Assembly: GCF_910594985.1 (NCBI RefSeq)
Contig: NZ_CAJVCE010000001.1
Span: 662,319 to 726,318 of the forward strand
DNA: 64,000 nucleotides
Reading direction: 5' to 3'
Origin: Paenibacillus allorhizosphaerae
GTDB taxonomy: Bacteria; Bacillota; Bacilli; Paenibacillales; NBRC-103111
A model generated the notes under the pieces. It did no database searches. It saw nothing but the letters and a program-made list of their open reading frames with translations, and was not told where the DNA came from. The translations under genes were made by a program, and so were the position numbers. This document shows, piece by piece, positions 34,687 to 44,370 of this stretch (positions within the stretch are counted from its first letter, which is position 1; every line of letters begins with the position of its first letter).

Positions 34687-37600
34687 ATGGGTTTTGAACT
34701 GACGAAGCGAATGATTAGGCAGCTTTGCGGCAATCTCAGTTATGAGCGGGGAGAAGGCTATTATCACGAAGGCAAAGTGAGCCTTATAAATTCCGATCAT
34801 GATGCTAACGTGTACCAAGCAGTGGTCAAAGGGAAAAGCAAGTACGAGGTTACGGTCCGGATCGATGCCGACGGCGATGTGGACGCGGAATGCGAATGCC
34901 CCGCTTACGATTCCTACGACAACTACTGCAAACATATCGCCGGTGTGCTGTTCCATATTTATGATGAGCTGCAGGCAGGCAAGCCGCCAGGCCGATCGTA
35001 TCCTTCCCTGCTGCATCCCGAAAACCGGATTCCGCAAGAAGACGGACATTTAACCCCGAGATACGCACGGAGCACCCCTTCGCCGGAACCGGGATATTCG
35101 GGAATATCGCCGAATGAATCGCTGCTGATGACTCGCGTGCTGGGGCTGTTCAGCAACCGGTCGCCGCGGCCAAGCGGGATGCGGACACGGTTTGATGCCA
35201 GAACGCCGCTTGACGTGGAATTCATCTGCAAGCTTTTTCCTTACGGATACCGCAAACACATGTTCGGAGTAGAACTCAAAGTCGGTCCCAAGCGGCTGTA
35301 TATCGTGCAAAAAATAAGGGATTTTTTGTCCAGCGTGGAGCGGAGAGAGGCGTTCACCTTTACGAAGCAATTTTTGTACGAGCCGGAGCTGCATTGCTTT
35401 CAAGAGCATGACGATGCCGTTATCCGTACATTAATCGAAATCCTCCATCATGAGAAAATGTATCGCGAATCGTCGAACCCCTATGCGCATCCTTCCCATG
35501 CGGCGGGCGGCGACCGGATGCTGCTCATCCCTCCTTTTCTGTGGGATACGCTTCTCCCCCGGCTGCTTGAAGCGTCGTCGGTCAAACTGGAGCAAGGCGG
35601 CAAAACGTTCGACGGCATCATCCTGTCCGACGAGCCGCTCCCGCTCCGCTTCGAATTCGATCAAGCGCGATCGGACGGGTATGAGCTGGACATTCACGGG
35701 CTGGACGACATTATCGTGATGGAATCCTACGGCGCCGTCCTCCATGATGGAAAGCTGCTGAAGCTGCAGGAAGGCAGCGGCCGGCAGTTGACGGAGCTGA
35801 AACAAATGCTCGAAACTTCACGCAAGCAGCAAATCCGGATTCCTCCGGAGCAGATGGAGCCCTTTATGGAAAAGGTCGTCCCCGGTCTGATGAAGCTGGG
35901 AAGCGTAAGGATCGCTCAGGCGGTGTCCGATCGCATCGTGCAATCGCCGCTGAAGGCGAGGCTGTACCTGGATCGGGTCAAAGACCGGCTGTTGGCCGGA
36001 CTTGAGTTTCAATACGGCGATATCGTCGTGAACCCGCTCGACGCAGCCGGCTCCGGACGGGGAGAAGGCCGAATATTGATGCGGGACGGCGAGCGGGAAG
36101 CGCAAATCCTGTACCTGATGGAGCAAAGTGACTTCGCCCAAACGGAAAGCGGCTATTTCCTGGATGACGAGGATGCGGAGTATGAATTTCTGTATCATAC
36201 CGTTCCGCAATTGGAGAAGCTGGCCGACATATACGCCACAACCGCGGTAAAAGAGCGGCTGTACGTCGGGAATACGCCGCCGAAAGTTACCGTAAACGTG
36301 GACGAGAGAACCGACTGGCTCGAGTTCAAGTTCGATCTGGATGGCATTCCCGAAGCGGAAATCCGTAAACTGCTGCAGTCGCTTGATGAAAAGCGCAGAT
36401 ATTACCGGCTCCCGAACGGAGCGCTGATGCCGCTGGAGACGGCGGAGTTTCAGGAAATTGTCCGCTTTATGAACGAAGTGGGCTTGCGCCAGCAGGATCT
36501 GAAAGCGGCGGACATTCGTCTGCCGGCCATCCGCGGACTTCGCTTGATCGATGCAGAGAAGCAAGGCCATGCGGTCAAGCTCGGAAAGTCGTTCCGGCAG
36601 CTGCTCGATAACATGCGCAACCCGGACAATCTTGATTTCCCCGTTCCCGAGCCGCTTGTTCCCGTGCTGCGGGATTATCAGAAATACGGGTTCCAATGGA
36701 TGAAGACGCTGGCGTATTATCGATTCGGCGGCATCCTTGCCGATGATATGGGGCTCGGCAAAACGCTGCAAAGCATCGCCTTTCTCGTCTCCGTGCTGCC
36801 CGGCATCCGTGAGGAGAAGCTGCCGGCAGTCATCGTCTGTCCCGCTTCGCTCGTATACAATTGGCGGAACGAGCTGAAGAAGTTCGCTCCGGACATTCGC
36901 GCGGTCATCGCCGACGGAAGCAAGGCGGAACGCAGCCACGCCATCCATGAAGCAGCTCTGGTTGACGTGATCATTACGTCGTACCCGCTGCTGCGCCGGG
37001 ACATCGAGCTGTATACCGCCCAACCGTTCCATACGCTCATCCTGGACGAAGCGCAAGCTTTCAAAAATCATGCTACGCAAACGGCGCACGCGGTGAAAAG
37101 CATTCAGGCCCGATACCGTTTCGCCCTGACCGGAACGCCTGTGGAAAACTCGCTAGAGGAGCTGTGGTCCCTCTTCGATGCCGTGTTCCCCGAATTGTTT
37201 CCGGGGCGGAAGGCATTCAACGAATTGTCACGGGAAACCGTGGCGAGACGGGCTCGTCCGTTTCTGCTGCGGCGGGTGAAATCCGACGTACTGAAGGAAC
37301 TGCCGGAGAAGATTGAGACGCTGCAAGCTTCCGATCTGCTGCCCGACCAGAAGAAGCTGTATGCCGCCTATCTTTCAAAGCTGCAGCAGGAGACATTGAA
37401 GCATTTGAACGCAGAAGCCTTCCATAAAAACCGGATCAAAATATTGGCCGGCCTAACCCGCCTTCGCCAGCTGTGCTGCCATCCGGCCCTATTCGTCGAA
37501 GATTATGCCGGAAGCTCGGCCAAATTCGAGCAGCTGTTGGAAATCGTGGAGGAATGCATCAGCGCAGGAAAACGGATGCTCGTCTTCTCGCAATTTACAG

Positions 37601-38028
37601 AGATGCTCGCCTTGATCGGCCGTGAGCTCGGTTACCGGGGCGTACCGTTCTTTTACCTGGACGGCCAAACCCCTTCGGCGGAGCGGGTGGAACTGTGCAG
37701 CAAGTTTAACGATGGGGCGCGGGATTTGTTCCTGATTTCCTTAAAAGCCGGCGGCACCGGACTGAACTTGACCGGAGCGGATACCGTCATCCTTTACGAC
37801 CTGTGGTGGAACCCCGCCGTGGAACAGCAAGCCGCTGACCGCGCCCATCGTATCGGACAGAAGAACGTCGTGCAGGTGATCCGGCTCGTGACGCAAGGCA
37901 CGGTTGAAGAGAAAATGTACGAGCTTCAGCAAAAAAAGAAGCATCTCATCGAGGAAGTCATTCAGCCCGGCCAGGAATCGCTGTCCACTTTGACAGAGGC
38001 GGATTTGCGGGAAATATTGATGATATGA
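34687..38028 (+). CDS. SWIM zinc-finger SNF2-family helicase
   Basis: 1113 residues, typical for bacterial SWIM-SNF2 proteins. SWIM motif C69-x-C71-x9-C81-x-H83 near the N-terminus, a bacterial SNF2-helicase-associated region of about 450 residues, then a Swi2/Snf2 ATPase: Walker A GLGKT with K692, Walker B DEAQ at 787-790, LTGTPVEN, and the C-terminal helicase lobe with VFSQFTEML, GGTGLNLTGADTVI and QAADRAHRIGQ. It remodels protein-DNA or RNA-polymerase complexes or moves along duplex DNA; the exact bacterial role is unsettled. It lies 75 bp after the GntR gene, with GGAGGAAGG before the ATG. Confidence 0.95.
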   Translation: MGFELTKRMIRQLCGNLSYERGEGYYHEGKVSLINSDHDANVYQAVVKGKSKYEVTVRIDADGDVDAECECPAYDSYDNYCKHIAGVLFHIYDELQAGKPPGRSYPSLLHPENRIPQEDGHLTPRYARSTPSPEPGYSGISPNESLLMTRVLGLFSNRSPRPSGMRTRFDARTPLDVEFICKLFPYGYRKHMFGVELKVGPKRLYIVQKIRDFLSSVERREAFTFTKQFLYEPELHCFQEHDDAVIRTLIEILHHEKMYRESSNPYAHPSHAAGGDRMLLIPPFLWDTLLPRLLEASSVKLEQGGKTFDGIILSDEPLPLRFEFDQARSDGYELDIHGLDDIIVMESYGAVLHDGKLLKLQEGSGRQLTELKQMLETSRKQQIRIPPEQMEPFMEKVVPGLMKLGSVRIAQAVSDRIVQSPLKARLYLDRVKDRLLAGLEFQYGDIVVNPLDAAGSGRGEGRILMRDGEREAQILYLMEQSDFAQTESGYFLDDEDAEYEFLYHTVPQLEKLADIYATTAVKERLYVGNTPPKVTVNVDERTDWLEFKFDLDGIPEAEIRKLLQSLDEKRRYYRLPNGALMPLETAEFQEIVRFMNEVGLRQQDLKAADIRLPAIRGLRLIDAEKQGHAVKLGKSFRQLLDNMRNPDNLDFPVPEPLVPVLRDYQKYGFQWMKTLAYYRFGGILADDMGLGKTLQSIAFLVSVLPGIREEKLPAVIVCPASLVYNWRNELKKFAPDIRAVIADGSKAERSHAIHEAALVDVIITSYPLLRRDIELYTAQPFHTLILDEAQAFKNHATQTAHAVKSIQARYRFALTGTPVENSLEELWSLFDAVFPELFPGRKAFNELSRETVARRARPFLLRRVKSDVLKELPEKIETLQASDLLPDQKKLYAAYLSKLQQETLKHLNAEAFHKNRIKILAGLTRLRQLCCHPALFVEDYAGSSAKFEQLLEIVEECISAGKRMLVFSQFTEMLALIGRELGYRGVPFFYLDGQTPSAERVELCSKFNDGARDLFLISLKAGGTGLNLTGADTVILYDLWWNPAVEQQAADRAHRIGQKNVVQVIRLVTQGTVEEKMYELQQKKKHLIEEVIQPGQESLSTLTEADLREILMI

Positions 38029-38033
38029 CAAGC

Positions 38034-38085
38034 AACGGCTTGACCTGTATCTGGGATAGATCAATATCCCGCAGGTCAAGCCGTT
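38034..38085. terminator. Bidirectional rho-independent terminator
   Basis: A 14-bp perfect stem AACGGCTTGACCTG/CAGGTCAAGCCGTT with a 24-base loop sits between the helicase gene (plus) and the converging lipoprotein gene (minus). TTTT follows on the plus strand. On the minus strand the sequence after the stem is less T-rich. Confidence 0.8.
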
Positions 38086-38181
38086 TTATTGGGCCAGCGT
38101 CGATTCCGCAACCGCGTCCGGCGGAGCATGCCACAGTGCCCGCCCCGTCGAGCTGCCGTCTCTCGAACAGCATGCAGCCGC

Positions 38182-39498
38182 TTACTTGCTTTTTTCCGCG
38201 GTGATCAATTTGTTCACGCTGTCCTCGAAGTCGCGCAAGGCGGTGTTGACATCCTTGATCCCCTTGATGACATTGTTGAACTCTTTGTTCAATGGCGCGG
38301 CCGTGGAAACGGTGGTCAGTTTCGGATCGCGCGGCGGAGCCGGCTTCGCCGATTTGTTGACGTACAGCGCACCCCCGGTATTTTTGCCTTTCATGGCGGC
38401 GAAATCCTGGCTGTACGCTTTCTGAATGTCCGGCTTGCTCAAGACGGTCGCTTTACCTGTCTTGCTCGCTGCCATTTGCATTTCGTCGGACAGTACGAAA
38501 TCAATGACTTTAAAGGCCGCTTCCTTATTTTTGCTAGAGCTCATAATATAATAAAATCTCGGATTGACCATCGCGTTCGTGCCCGGCGCTTCTTTCATCG
38601 TCGGCAGCGACACCATGTCCCAATGCATGAAATCGTCCGGGAAGCTCTCGATCGCCGCCGTAACATCCGCGTGCATGGCGGACGTGCGCTCCTTCGTAAA
38701 GGCGCTTACTTCCTTGACGCGGCTGCGGTCGTCCAACGGCTTGTCGAGCGGGAGCCGGTAAAACTTCGACAGCGTGGTGAAAATCGACTTCCACGCATCC
38801 GTTTGGATCGCCGCCCGGTCTTCCTTCTGTAGAAAATACGGGGCCGCCAGCTGGTTGTTGTCGAGCAAATAAGTAAAATTCATCGTCATGCCCCGGTATT
38901 GCACGCCGTCTTCCACCCGAGTCAATTTTTGGGCGATCGCGTAAGCGTCATCCCATGTCATGCCGTCTTTCGGATAAGGAACGCCGAACTTGTCGAAGAT
39001 GTCTTTGTTGTAAAACAGCACCGGCGTATAGCCTGTTACGGGAAGCCCGTAGTAGCTCCCTCCGTAAGTCGCCGACGCGCTCTTGATAATTTCGAGGTAA
39101 GCCGGGTCGATCCGGCTCAGCTCGAAATTGTTTTTCTTGATTAAATCGGACAAGTCGTACTGCAAATTGAATTTCACCAGATTGTTGTCCAGCGCGGATA
39201 ACCCTTGGTAATAAATATCGGGGCTGTCTCCGGCGACGACCAGATCCTGTATTTCTTTCCCTTTATCCGCCCCTTGAAACTCAAACGAAATATAAGGGTA
39301 CTTTTGTTTGACTTTATCGGCGATTTCGTTTTTGAACCGCGTCTCATAGTCTTTGTCCCCCGTATAAAACTTCAAGGTTACGGGCTGCTGCTTTTCTTCT
39401 TTATTTTTATTCGTCGTATCCTTGGCATGGCTGCAGGCGGCGAGAAGCGCCGTGGGCAAAGCGAGAGACAGCGCGACGCATACGGCTTTATTCAACAT
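38182..39498 (-). CDS. Extracellular sugar-binding lipoprotein (glycosaminoglycan-type locus, copy 2)
   Basis: 438 residues from ATG 39498 with GGGGG nine bases upstream. Signal MLNKAVCVALSLALPTAL, lipobox LLAAC-SHA, then a Lys/Asn-rich linker. The SBP signature LFYNKDIFDKFGVPYPKDGMTWDD is shared with the lipoproteins at 15644, 23040 and 42964. The gene follows a PL8 lyase gene by 154 bp, so its ligand is probably an unsaturated uronyl-hexosamine oligosaccharide; this is inferred from position only. Confidence 0.88.
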   Translation of the reverse strand: MLNKAVCVALSLALPTALLAACSHAKDTTNKNKEEKQQPVTLKFYTGDKDYETRFKNEIADKVKQKYPYISFEFQGADKGKEIQDLVVAGDSPDIYYQGLSALDNNLVKFNLQYDLSDLIKKNNFELSRIDPAYLEIIKSASATYGGSYYGLPVTGYTPVLFYNKDIFDKFGVPYPKDGMTWDDAYAIAQKLTRVEDGVQYRGMTMNFTYLLDNNQLAAPYFLQKEDRAAIQTDAWKSIFTTLSKFYRLPLDKPLDDRSRVKEVSAFTKERTSAMHADVTAAIESFPDDFMHWDMVSLPTMKEAPGTNAMVNPRFYYIMSSSKNKEAAFKVIDFVLSDEMQMAASKTGKATVLSKPDIQKAYSQDFAAMKGKNTGGALYVNKSAKPAPPRDPKLTTVSTAAPLNKEFNNVIKGIKDVNTALRDFEDSVNKLITAEKSK

Positions 39499-39652
39499 GT
39501 TCAAGTTCCCCCTCCATGGAAAACCTTTTAATAACATCCCAATTTATTCGTTTTGAGTGAAGCTGAACCAACCCGGTGTTTCAGACGGGCAGGCTGATCC
39601 GTTCGAGCGTCTATTCAGTCGATTGCAGAGGGCATGCGATTGCGGTTCTTAT

Positions 39653-42600
39653 TTAGTTTGCTCTCGTCAGCGTTACTTCCACTGTAACGCCGTTCGCGCA
39701 CTCCAATTCCAGAATCGTTGACTGCGCATCCGATTGGATCGATCGGATCGACGGATTCGGCCGATCCGTCCGCAGCTCCCAGCGGCCAGCGAGTTCAATC
39801 CGCACTTGGGATGCCGTCCCCGCCGTCCAGGCGATATGATCCTCCATCTTCTGATTCGGCAGCTTCGGCAGCCGCAAATCCGGGTCCGATACGCTTAGCA
39901 CAAGCTCGCCGCCACGTTCCTTCTCCATAGCAAGGACCGGAACGCTCGCGCTTCGCAAGATGCCGTAACTCAAATGCGCCCCCGGGTCGAACAGGGCGTA
40001 ACCGATCGCCCGCTCTCCTCTGTGCTCGACCACATGCGCCTGCTCATCCTTGCGCAGTACCCGGTACGGCGGCGTCTTGGCATATGTTTCAACTTCCTCC
40101 GGCGCGACCTGCACGAGGACGGCATACTCGTAACCCGCGCCATCCGGCTTCGTCCCATGATCGATCCATGCAGTTGAATACGCCCCGGACGTCGGCTTGC
40201 CGCCGCTGTGATCCATGGAATGCTGCATGCCGCGCTCGAGATGCAGCCCTTGCGGGTCGGGTACGACATACCCGTTGCCGTAAGGATCGATAATCCAAAC
40301 CGGACCGGTTTCGGCTGGATGGAAGCTGTACGGGAATGCCGTCGTCTCAGCGGAATTGACTACAATAGGCATACTCGTGTCCGGCATGTGCGACTGGAAC
40401 AGCGTCGTTTCCGTACGATGCACGCCGTCGTCGCTTTGAATATGCGAGCCGAGTGCGATCACCTCGCGGCCGAAGTAGAAATACGACTTCACGGCGCGGA
40501 AGCTCGGGTCGAATACCGTATCGTGAAGCTTCATCGCAAACACGCCGTCCGTTCCTTCGCTGACAACGCCGCCGACAAACGTTTCATCGCTGAACGAACG
40601 GGTATTTTCGTTGAACATGCCGTTTTTCGAGCCGCCTTTTCCGACTTCCATCGCCTCAAGTGCAAGGCGCTTCGTCGTTGCCCCAGGCCAGCGGCACCAA
40701 TCCCAGCCTTGATCCAGGGCATAACCGCTGTCCTCCGCGCTCACCGGATCGCCCGAAGCGAGGATTTGCATCGCGCCGTAGCTTACATAGCGCCCGTATA
40801 CGTTTTCGCCTTCCGTCACTTTGAACGCCGATTCGGCGTTTCGTCTACCGTGCACTTCGAAGTCGAATACGTACTGGCTCCATCCTTTGGTCGATACCAT
40901 CCAATCGTCGCGCCGCAGTACGGCAAGTGCAGCCGACGGCTTGAACCAGTACCCTTGCGGGCTCCGCTCCGGCGAATAGCCCTCATCCGCCAGCCCCAGC
41001 ATCAGCTGCAATCCGCCGATCGTGTCCGTATATTGGACGTTTTTGGAATCGGCTAGGGGAAACAGCTTTTCCTTCAAGTACGGAGATTCATCGTCCCACA
41101 GCCGCATGAATGCGCCAGCCATGTCCGGATCGACCGGGTCGCCGGCCAGCGCCATATAAGCGTAAGCGGGAAGCATCTCGTTCGTGATTCCGCCTTTCGT
41201 AGGGAATCTGCCGCTAATGCCGACCGGCACATCGTATTTGTTCGTCACGGTGCGCAGCGTTAGCAGCGCCTGCTTCACGTTATGCACTGACGACGGAGAT
41301 AGGGCGAACGGCGTACCGTGCAGCAGATAGGCGATCAAAGCGGCCGTATGGTAAGCATTGGGAGCATAAGCGCTCATATACACGCCGCGGTGATGAAAGC
41401 CCATGTAATCGTGCTTGATCGTCCCCGCGTAGCCGGGCGCGATCGCCAATGCGTGGTTCATCCATTGGAGCAGCCCTTTCATGCGCCGTACCTTCTCCGG
41501 CGTGTCGTCCATCGCAAGTACATACAGCAGCTTGTAATGAAACCGCGTGCGCACTTCGTCGGATGTTGTCTCCATATAATCGACACCCGGCATTCCGTAC
41601 GTTTTGCCGAAATTCGTAAACCAGTTCATCGCGGCCAATTCGCGCTCTAGACGGCCCGTTTCCCGCAGCTCCTTTCTCATCAGGAAAACTGCGTGAAAAT
41701 ACCCCGAATTGCGGTTCGTTTCGTGGTCGAGCGTCTCCAAGCCGCTCCCTGCCGCCCAGCCTTGATCGTGGAAATGATCGAACAGATCGAGCGCCTTACG
41801 TTTGCTTTCCGGATTGCCGTTCATTTTATAATCGAGCACAAGCGGCAAAAAAATCGTTCGCGAGACGGATTTGCCGAATTCCGGACCGTGAGCCGACCGA
41901 CTGGAAAATAAAGGCATGCCGGTCATACATCCGTTCTCGTCTCTTCGCAACCGGAGACTTTCAAACTTATTCAAGCCCGAACGGATAAAGGACTGCAGCG
42001 CCTCATACCGGATGCGGATCGGCTCGCGAGTTACGTCCGGTCTCACGCCATATACCCATTCCTCGGACCGGCGGGCAATCGTCTCGAACGCCTGGAGCTG
42101 CTCCGGCGTGACGGCATCATCGAGCGGAAGCTGCGGGCGCTGTCTGCTGAAATGAAAGGAGCGATCCCATGACCCGCCCTTGCCCCCGTTCGTTCGCTGC
42201 CGGGTGAACGGCATCTGATCATCGGACGAACGCGATGCCGGCACATGCTCGACAAATTCAATCGCGTCGAAAAAGATGCTTCCGCTTGCCGCTCCCTCCG
42301 GCGGAACGATTTCCATCACTTCCAGCTGCTCATCTTCGTTAGCCGTGCGCCCCGCTGCCGCTCCTTTGTTCTCCTGCTGTGAACGTTCGATCATCCCGTC
42401 TTCGCGGAAATGAACATTGAACCCGCGCCATCCGGTAAAGTTGATCCCGATCTCGAAGGCATACCGTGGACCGCGATCATCCATCTCCCGCTCGGAACCG
42501 AATCGGAACGACAGCTTGCCGTCAACGGGCGATTCGTTGTAGATCCACAGCTTCATGCCGCCGTTTCGGCTGCCGCCCGCTTCATCCAAATACGGCGGAC

Positions 42601-42841
42601 GGGTGACCGTCAGCGCACTGCCCTGTGCCCACTGCCAGCGCAAGCATTGCCGGCCGTGCTTATAGTGTGCTCGCGAAAGCTGAAGATCGCCTCCCCCGGT
42701 TGCCTGCCACAGTATAGGCACTGTCTCTCCCTCGAACGATTCGGCTTGCCCGAAAGTACCGTCGTCTTGCAGTTCATCCGTCTTTACCGTGCCGGATACA
42801 TCCGAAAACTCGCCATTGACTGTTCGTAATTCATGGTTCAT
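39653..42841 (-). CDS. PL8 polysaccharide lyase, chondroitin-ABC-lyase-like, without signal peptide
   Basis: 1062 residues from ATG 42841, which has AGGAGG nine bases upstream. Domains in order: a jelly-roll lyase N domain (about 20-210, GMKLWIYNESPVDGKLSF), an (alpha/alpha)-toroid catalytic domain (about 240-600) and the beta-sandwich lyase domains. Catalytic candidates are H484 in GFHHRGVY, Y488 or Y492 just after it, and R545 in GISGRFP, matching the His/Tyr/Arg set known in PL8. These enzymes cleave chondroitin, dermatan or hyaluronan by beta-elimination. The N-terminus (MNHELRTVNGE) has no secretion signal, unlike its paralogue upstream, so it may act intracellularly. Confidence 0.88.
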   Translation of the reverse strand: MNHELRTVNGEFSDVSGTVKTDELQDDGTFGQAESFEGETVPILWQATGGGDLQLSRAHYKHGRQCLRWQWAQGSALTVTRPPYLDEAGGSRNGGMKLWIYNESPVDGKLSFRFGSEREMDDRGPRYAFEIGINFTGWRGFNVHFREDGMIERSQQENKGAAAGRTANEDEQLEVMEIVPPEGAASGSIFFDAIEFVEHVPASRSSDDQMPFTRQRTNGGKGGSWDRSFHFSRQRPQLPLDDAVTPEQLQAFETIARRSEEWVYGVRPDVTREPIRIRYEALQSFIRSGLNKFESLRLRRDENGCMTGMPLFSSRSAHGPEFGKSVSRTIFLPLVLDYKMNGNPESKRKALDLFDHFHDQGWAAGSGLETLDHETNRNSGYFHAVFLMRKELRETGRLERELAAMNWFTNFGKTYGMPGVDYMETTSDEVRTRFHYKLLYVLAMDDTPEKVRRMKGLLQWMNHALAIAPGYAGTIKHDYMGFHHRGVYMSAYAPNAYHTAALIAYLLHGTPFALSPSSVHNVKQALLTLRTVTNKYDVPVGISGRFPTKGGITNEMLPAYAYMALAGDPVDPDMAGAFMRLWDDESPYLKEKLFPLADSKNVQYTDTIGGLQLMLGLADEGYSPERSPQGYWFKPSAALAVLRRDDWMVSTKGWSQYVFDFEVHGRRNAESAFKVTEGENVYGRYVSYGAMQILASGDPVSAEDSGYALDQGWDWCRWPGATTKRLALEAMEVGKGGSKNGMFNENTRSFSDETFVGGVVSEGTDGVFAMKLHDTVFDPSFRAVKSYFYFGREVIALGSHIQSDDGVHRTETTLFQSHMPDTSMPIVVNSAETTAFPYSFHPAETGPVWIIDPYGNGYVVPDPQGLHLERGMQHSMDHSGGKPTSGAYSTAWIDHGTKPDGAGYEYAVLVQVAPEEVETYAKTPPYRVLRKDEQAHVVEHRGERAIGYALFDPGAHLSYGILRSASVPVLAMEKERGGELVLSVSDPDLRLPKLPNQKMEDHIAWTAGTASQVRIELAGRWELRTDRPNPSIRSIQSDAQSTILELECANGVTVEVTLTRAN

Positions 42842-42963
42842 TCGCCGTTTCCTCCTCATCTTTACACCGCTTTTCCTTTACCAAGCCGATGCTCCGGGTG
42901 CGCCACTTCAGCTACGTCCCAAGGACCGACAACGCCCGTAAGTGCCCGGTGTTCCGGGATGCT

Positions 42964-44319
42964 TCATTTCGCGGTTCTGGCCGCTTCGGCGGCAATTTCC
43001 TTGTTAGCCTGTTCCTCCGCTTCGCGGTGCGCGGTGTTTGCATCCTTCTTGCCGCTCATTACGTCCTTGATCGCATTTTCCAAAATCGTATTTACGATAT
43101 CGTCGTATGCAGTCGGGTGAAAGCTTGCCGGCTTCGTCTTCAAGACGACGGATGCGTTTTTCCCTTGCAGCGATTTCAAATCCGCACCGTAGCTTTTCAA
43201 AATTTCCGGCTTGCTTACCGCGGGCAGCCGCCCCGTGCGGGCGAGAATCGTTTGTGCTTCGTCCGACGTCAAGTAGTCGATCACCTGAAAGGCGATCTCC
43301 TTGTTTTTTCCGGTCGACGAAATGGATAGAAGCTGGGAATTGGCCGTCCGGTTTTTGCCGAGCGCTTCTTTGAAATTAGGCAGCGTCACCATATCCCAGT
43401 TCAACTTCTCGCCTTTTTGCTCCATTTCCTCAAACAAGCCGAGCATGCCGTTTGCCCAATACGCATACATCGCAATGTTACGGTCTTTCAGAAAGGCGTT
43501 GCGCGACTTGTTCGGCGTATCGCGGTCTTTGCCGAACTCGTTGCCGGGGATGCGATACATATCTTCGATCAACCGCGTTGCCCTTCGCCATTCGTCGGAA
43601 TTGATCAGCGCCTTGTTCGTTTTGGCATCGACGAAGGAAAGCGAGAGAGCGGAGCCGACGGCGGTGAGATGCCCCGGGTCGAGCCCGCGAATCTGCTTTC
43701 CGTTCTGCATCCCCGTCATTTTCCGCGCCACGTCCAGCGTCTGTTCCCAATCCATCCCGTCGACCGGGTATTTGACGCCGAAGCTGTCGAACAAATCCTT
43801 GTTATAAAATAATGCCGCATAGTTAACCGTATAAGGCAGACCGAGCAGCTCTCCTTTGCTTGCGTATTGCCTGATGTTGTCCAGCACGACGGAGTCGAAT
43901 TTGTTCAGATCGGTCGCCTGGCGCTTAACCATCTCCGTCAAATCGTACGGGATGCCGAGCTTATAATAGTTCGACAGCCGGGGGCTGGGCGTAAAGACGA
44001 TGTCGGGGATATTCCCCGCCGCAACCAAGTCTTCGGGCATCGCACCGGTCCCGCTTTTGATCCAGTCGAGCGTCACGTTCGGGAACTTCTTCTTGAGCGG
44101 CTGCACGAACAAATAATCGAAGTCCGCATCCGTAAGCGATACGCCGAACGAGTAAAATGACAGCTTTACAGGCTCCGTGGTTTGTACGCTTTGCGTCGCC
44201 TTTTTGCCGTCGCGGCTTTGACTTTCGGCCGGCTTCCCCGCTCCTCCGCCGTTGGAGCAGGCTGCTGCCGTAAAGAGCAGACTAGCTGAGGCTAATACAA
44301 TAGCAGTTTTTTTGTACAT
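42964..44319 (-). CDS. Extracellular sugar-binding lipoprotein (glycosaminoglycan-type locus, copy 1)
   Basis: 451 residues from ATG 44319 with GGGGGAT upstream. Signal MYKKTAIVLASASLLF, lipobox TAAAC-SNG, Gly-rich linker. The mature protein carries LFYNKDLFDSFGVKYPVDGMDW, a variant of the signature seen in three other lipoproteins here. It lies between the two PL8 genes: 51 bp after the 3' end of the broken lyase gene and 122 bp before the intact one. It is presumed to bind oligosaccharides made by the lyases. Confidence 0.88.
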   Translation of the reverse strand: MYKKTAIVLASASLLFTAAACSNGGGAGKPAESQSRDGKKATQSVQTTEPVKLSFYSFGVSLTDADFDYLFVQPLKKKFPNVTLDWIKSGTGAMPEDLVAAGNIPDIVFTPSPRLSNYYKLGIPYDLTEMVKRQATDLNKFDSVVLDNIRQYASKGELLGLPYTVNYAALFYNKDLFDSFGVKYPVDGMDWEQTLDVARKMTGMQNGKQIRGLDPGHLTAVGSALSLSFVDAKTNKALINSDEWRRATRLIEDMYRIPGNEFGKDRDTPNKSRNAFLKDRNIAMYAYWANGMLGLFEEMEQKGEKLNWDMVTLPNFKEALGKNRTANSQLLSISSTGKNKEIAFQVIDYLTSDEAQTILARTGRLPAVSKPEILKSYGADLKSLQGKNASVVLKTKPASFHPTAYDDIVNTILENAIKDVMSGKKDANTAHREAEEQANKEIAAEAARTAK

Positions 44320-44370
44320 TGCTGCATCCCCCTTATATACCGGTATGGTTATATAAACGCAGGCAGAAGC

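Noticed and set aside
35818..37089. A 423-codon minus-strand frame inside the SNF2 helicase gene
   Set aside because: Covers SWIM-SNF2 coding sequence with intact motifs on the other strand; no domain.
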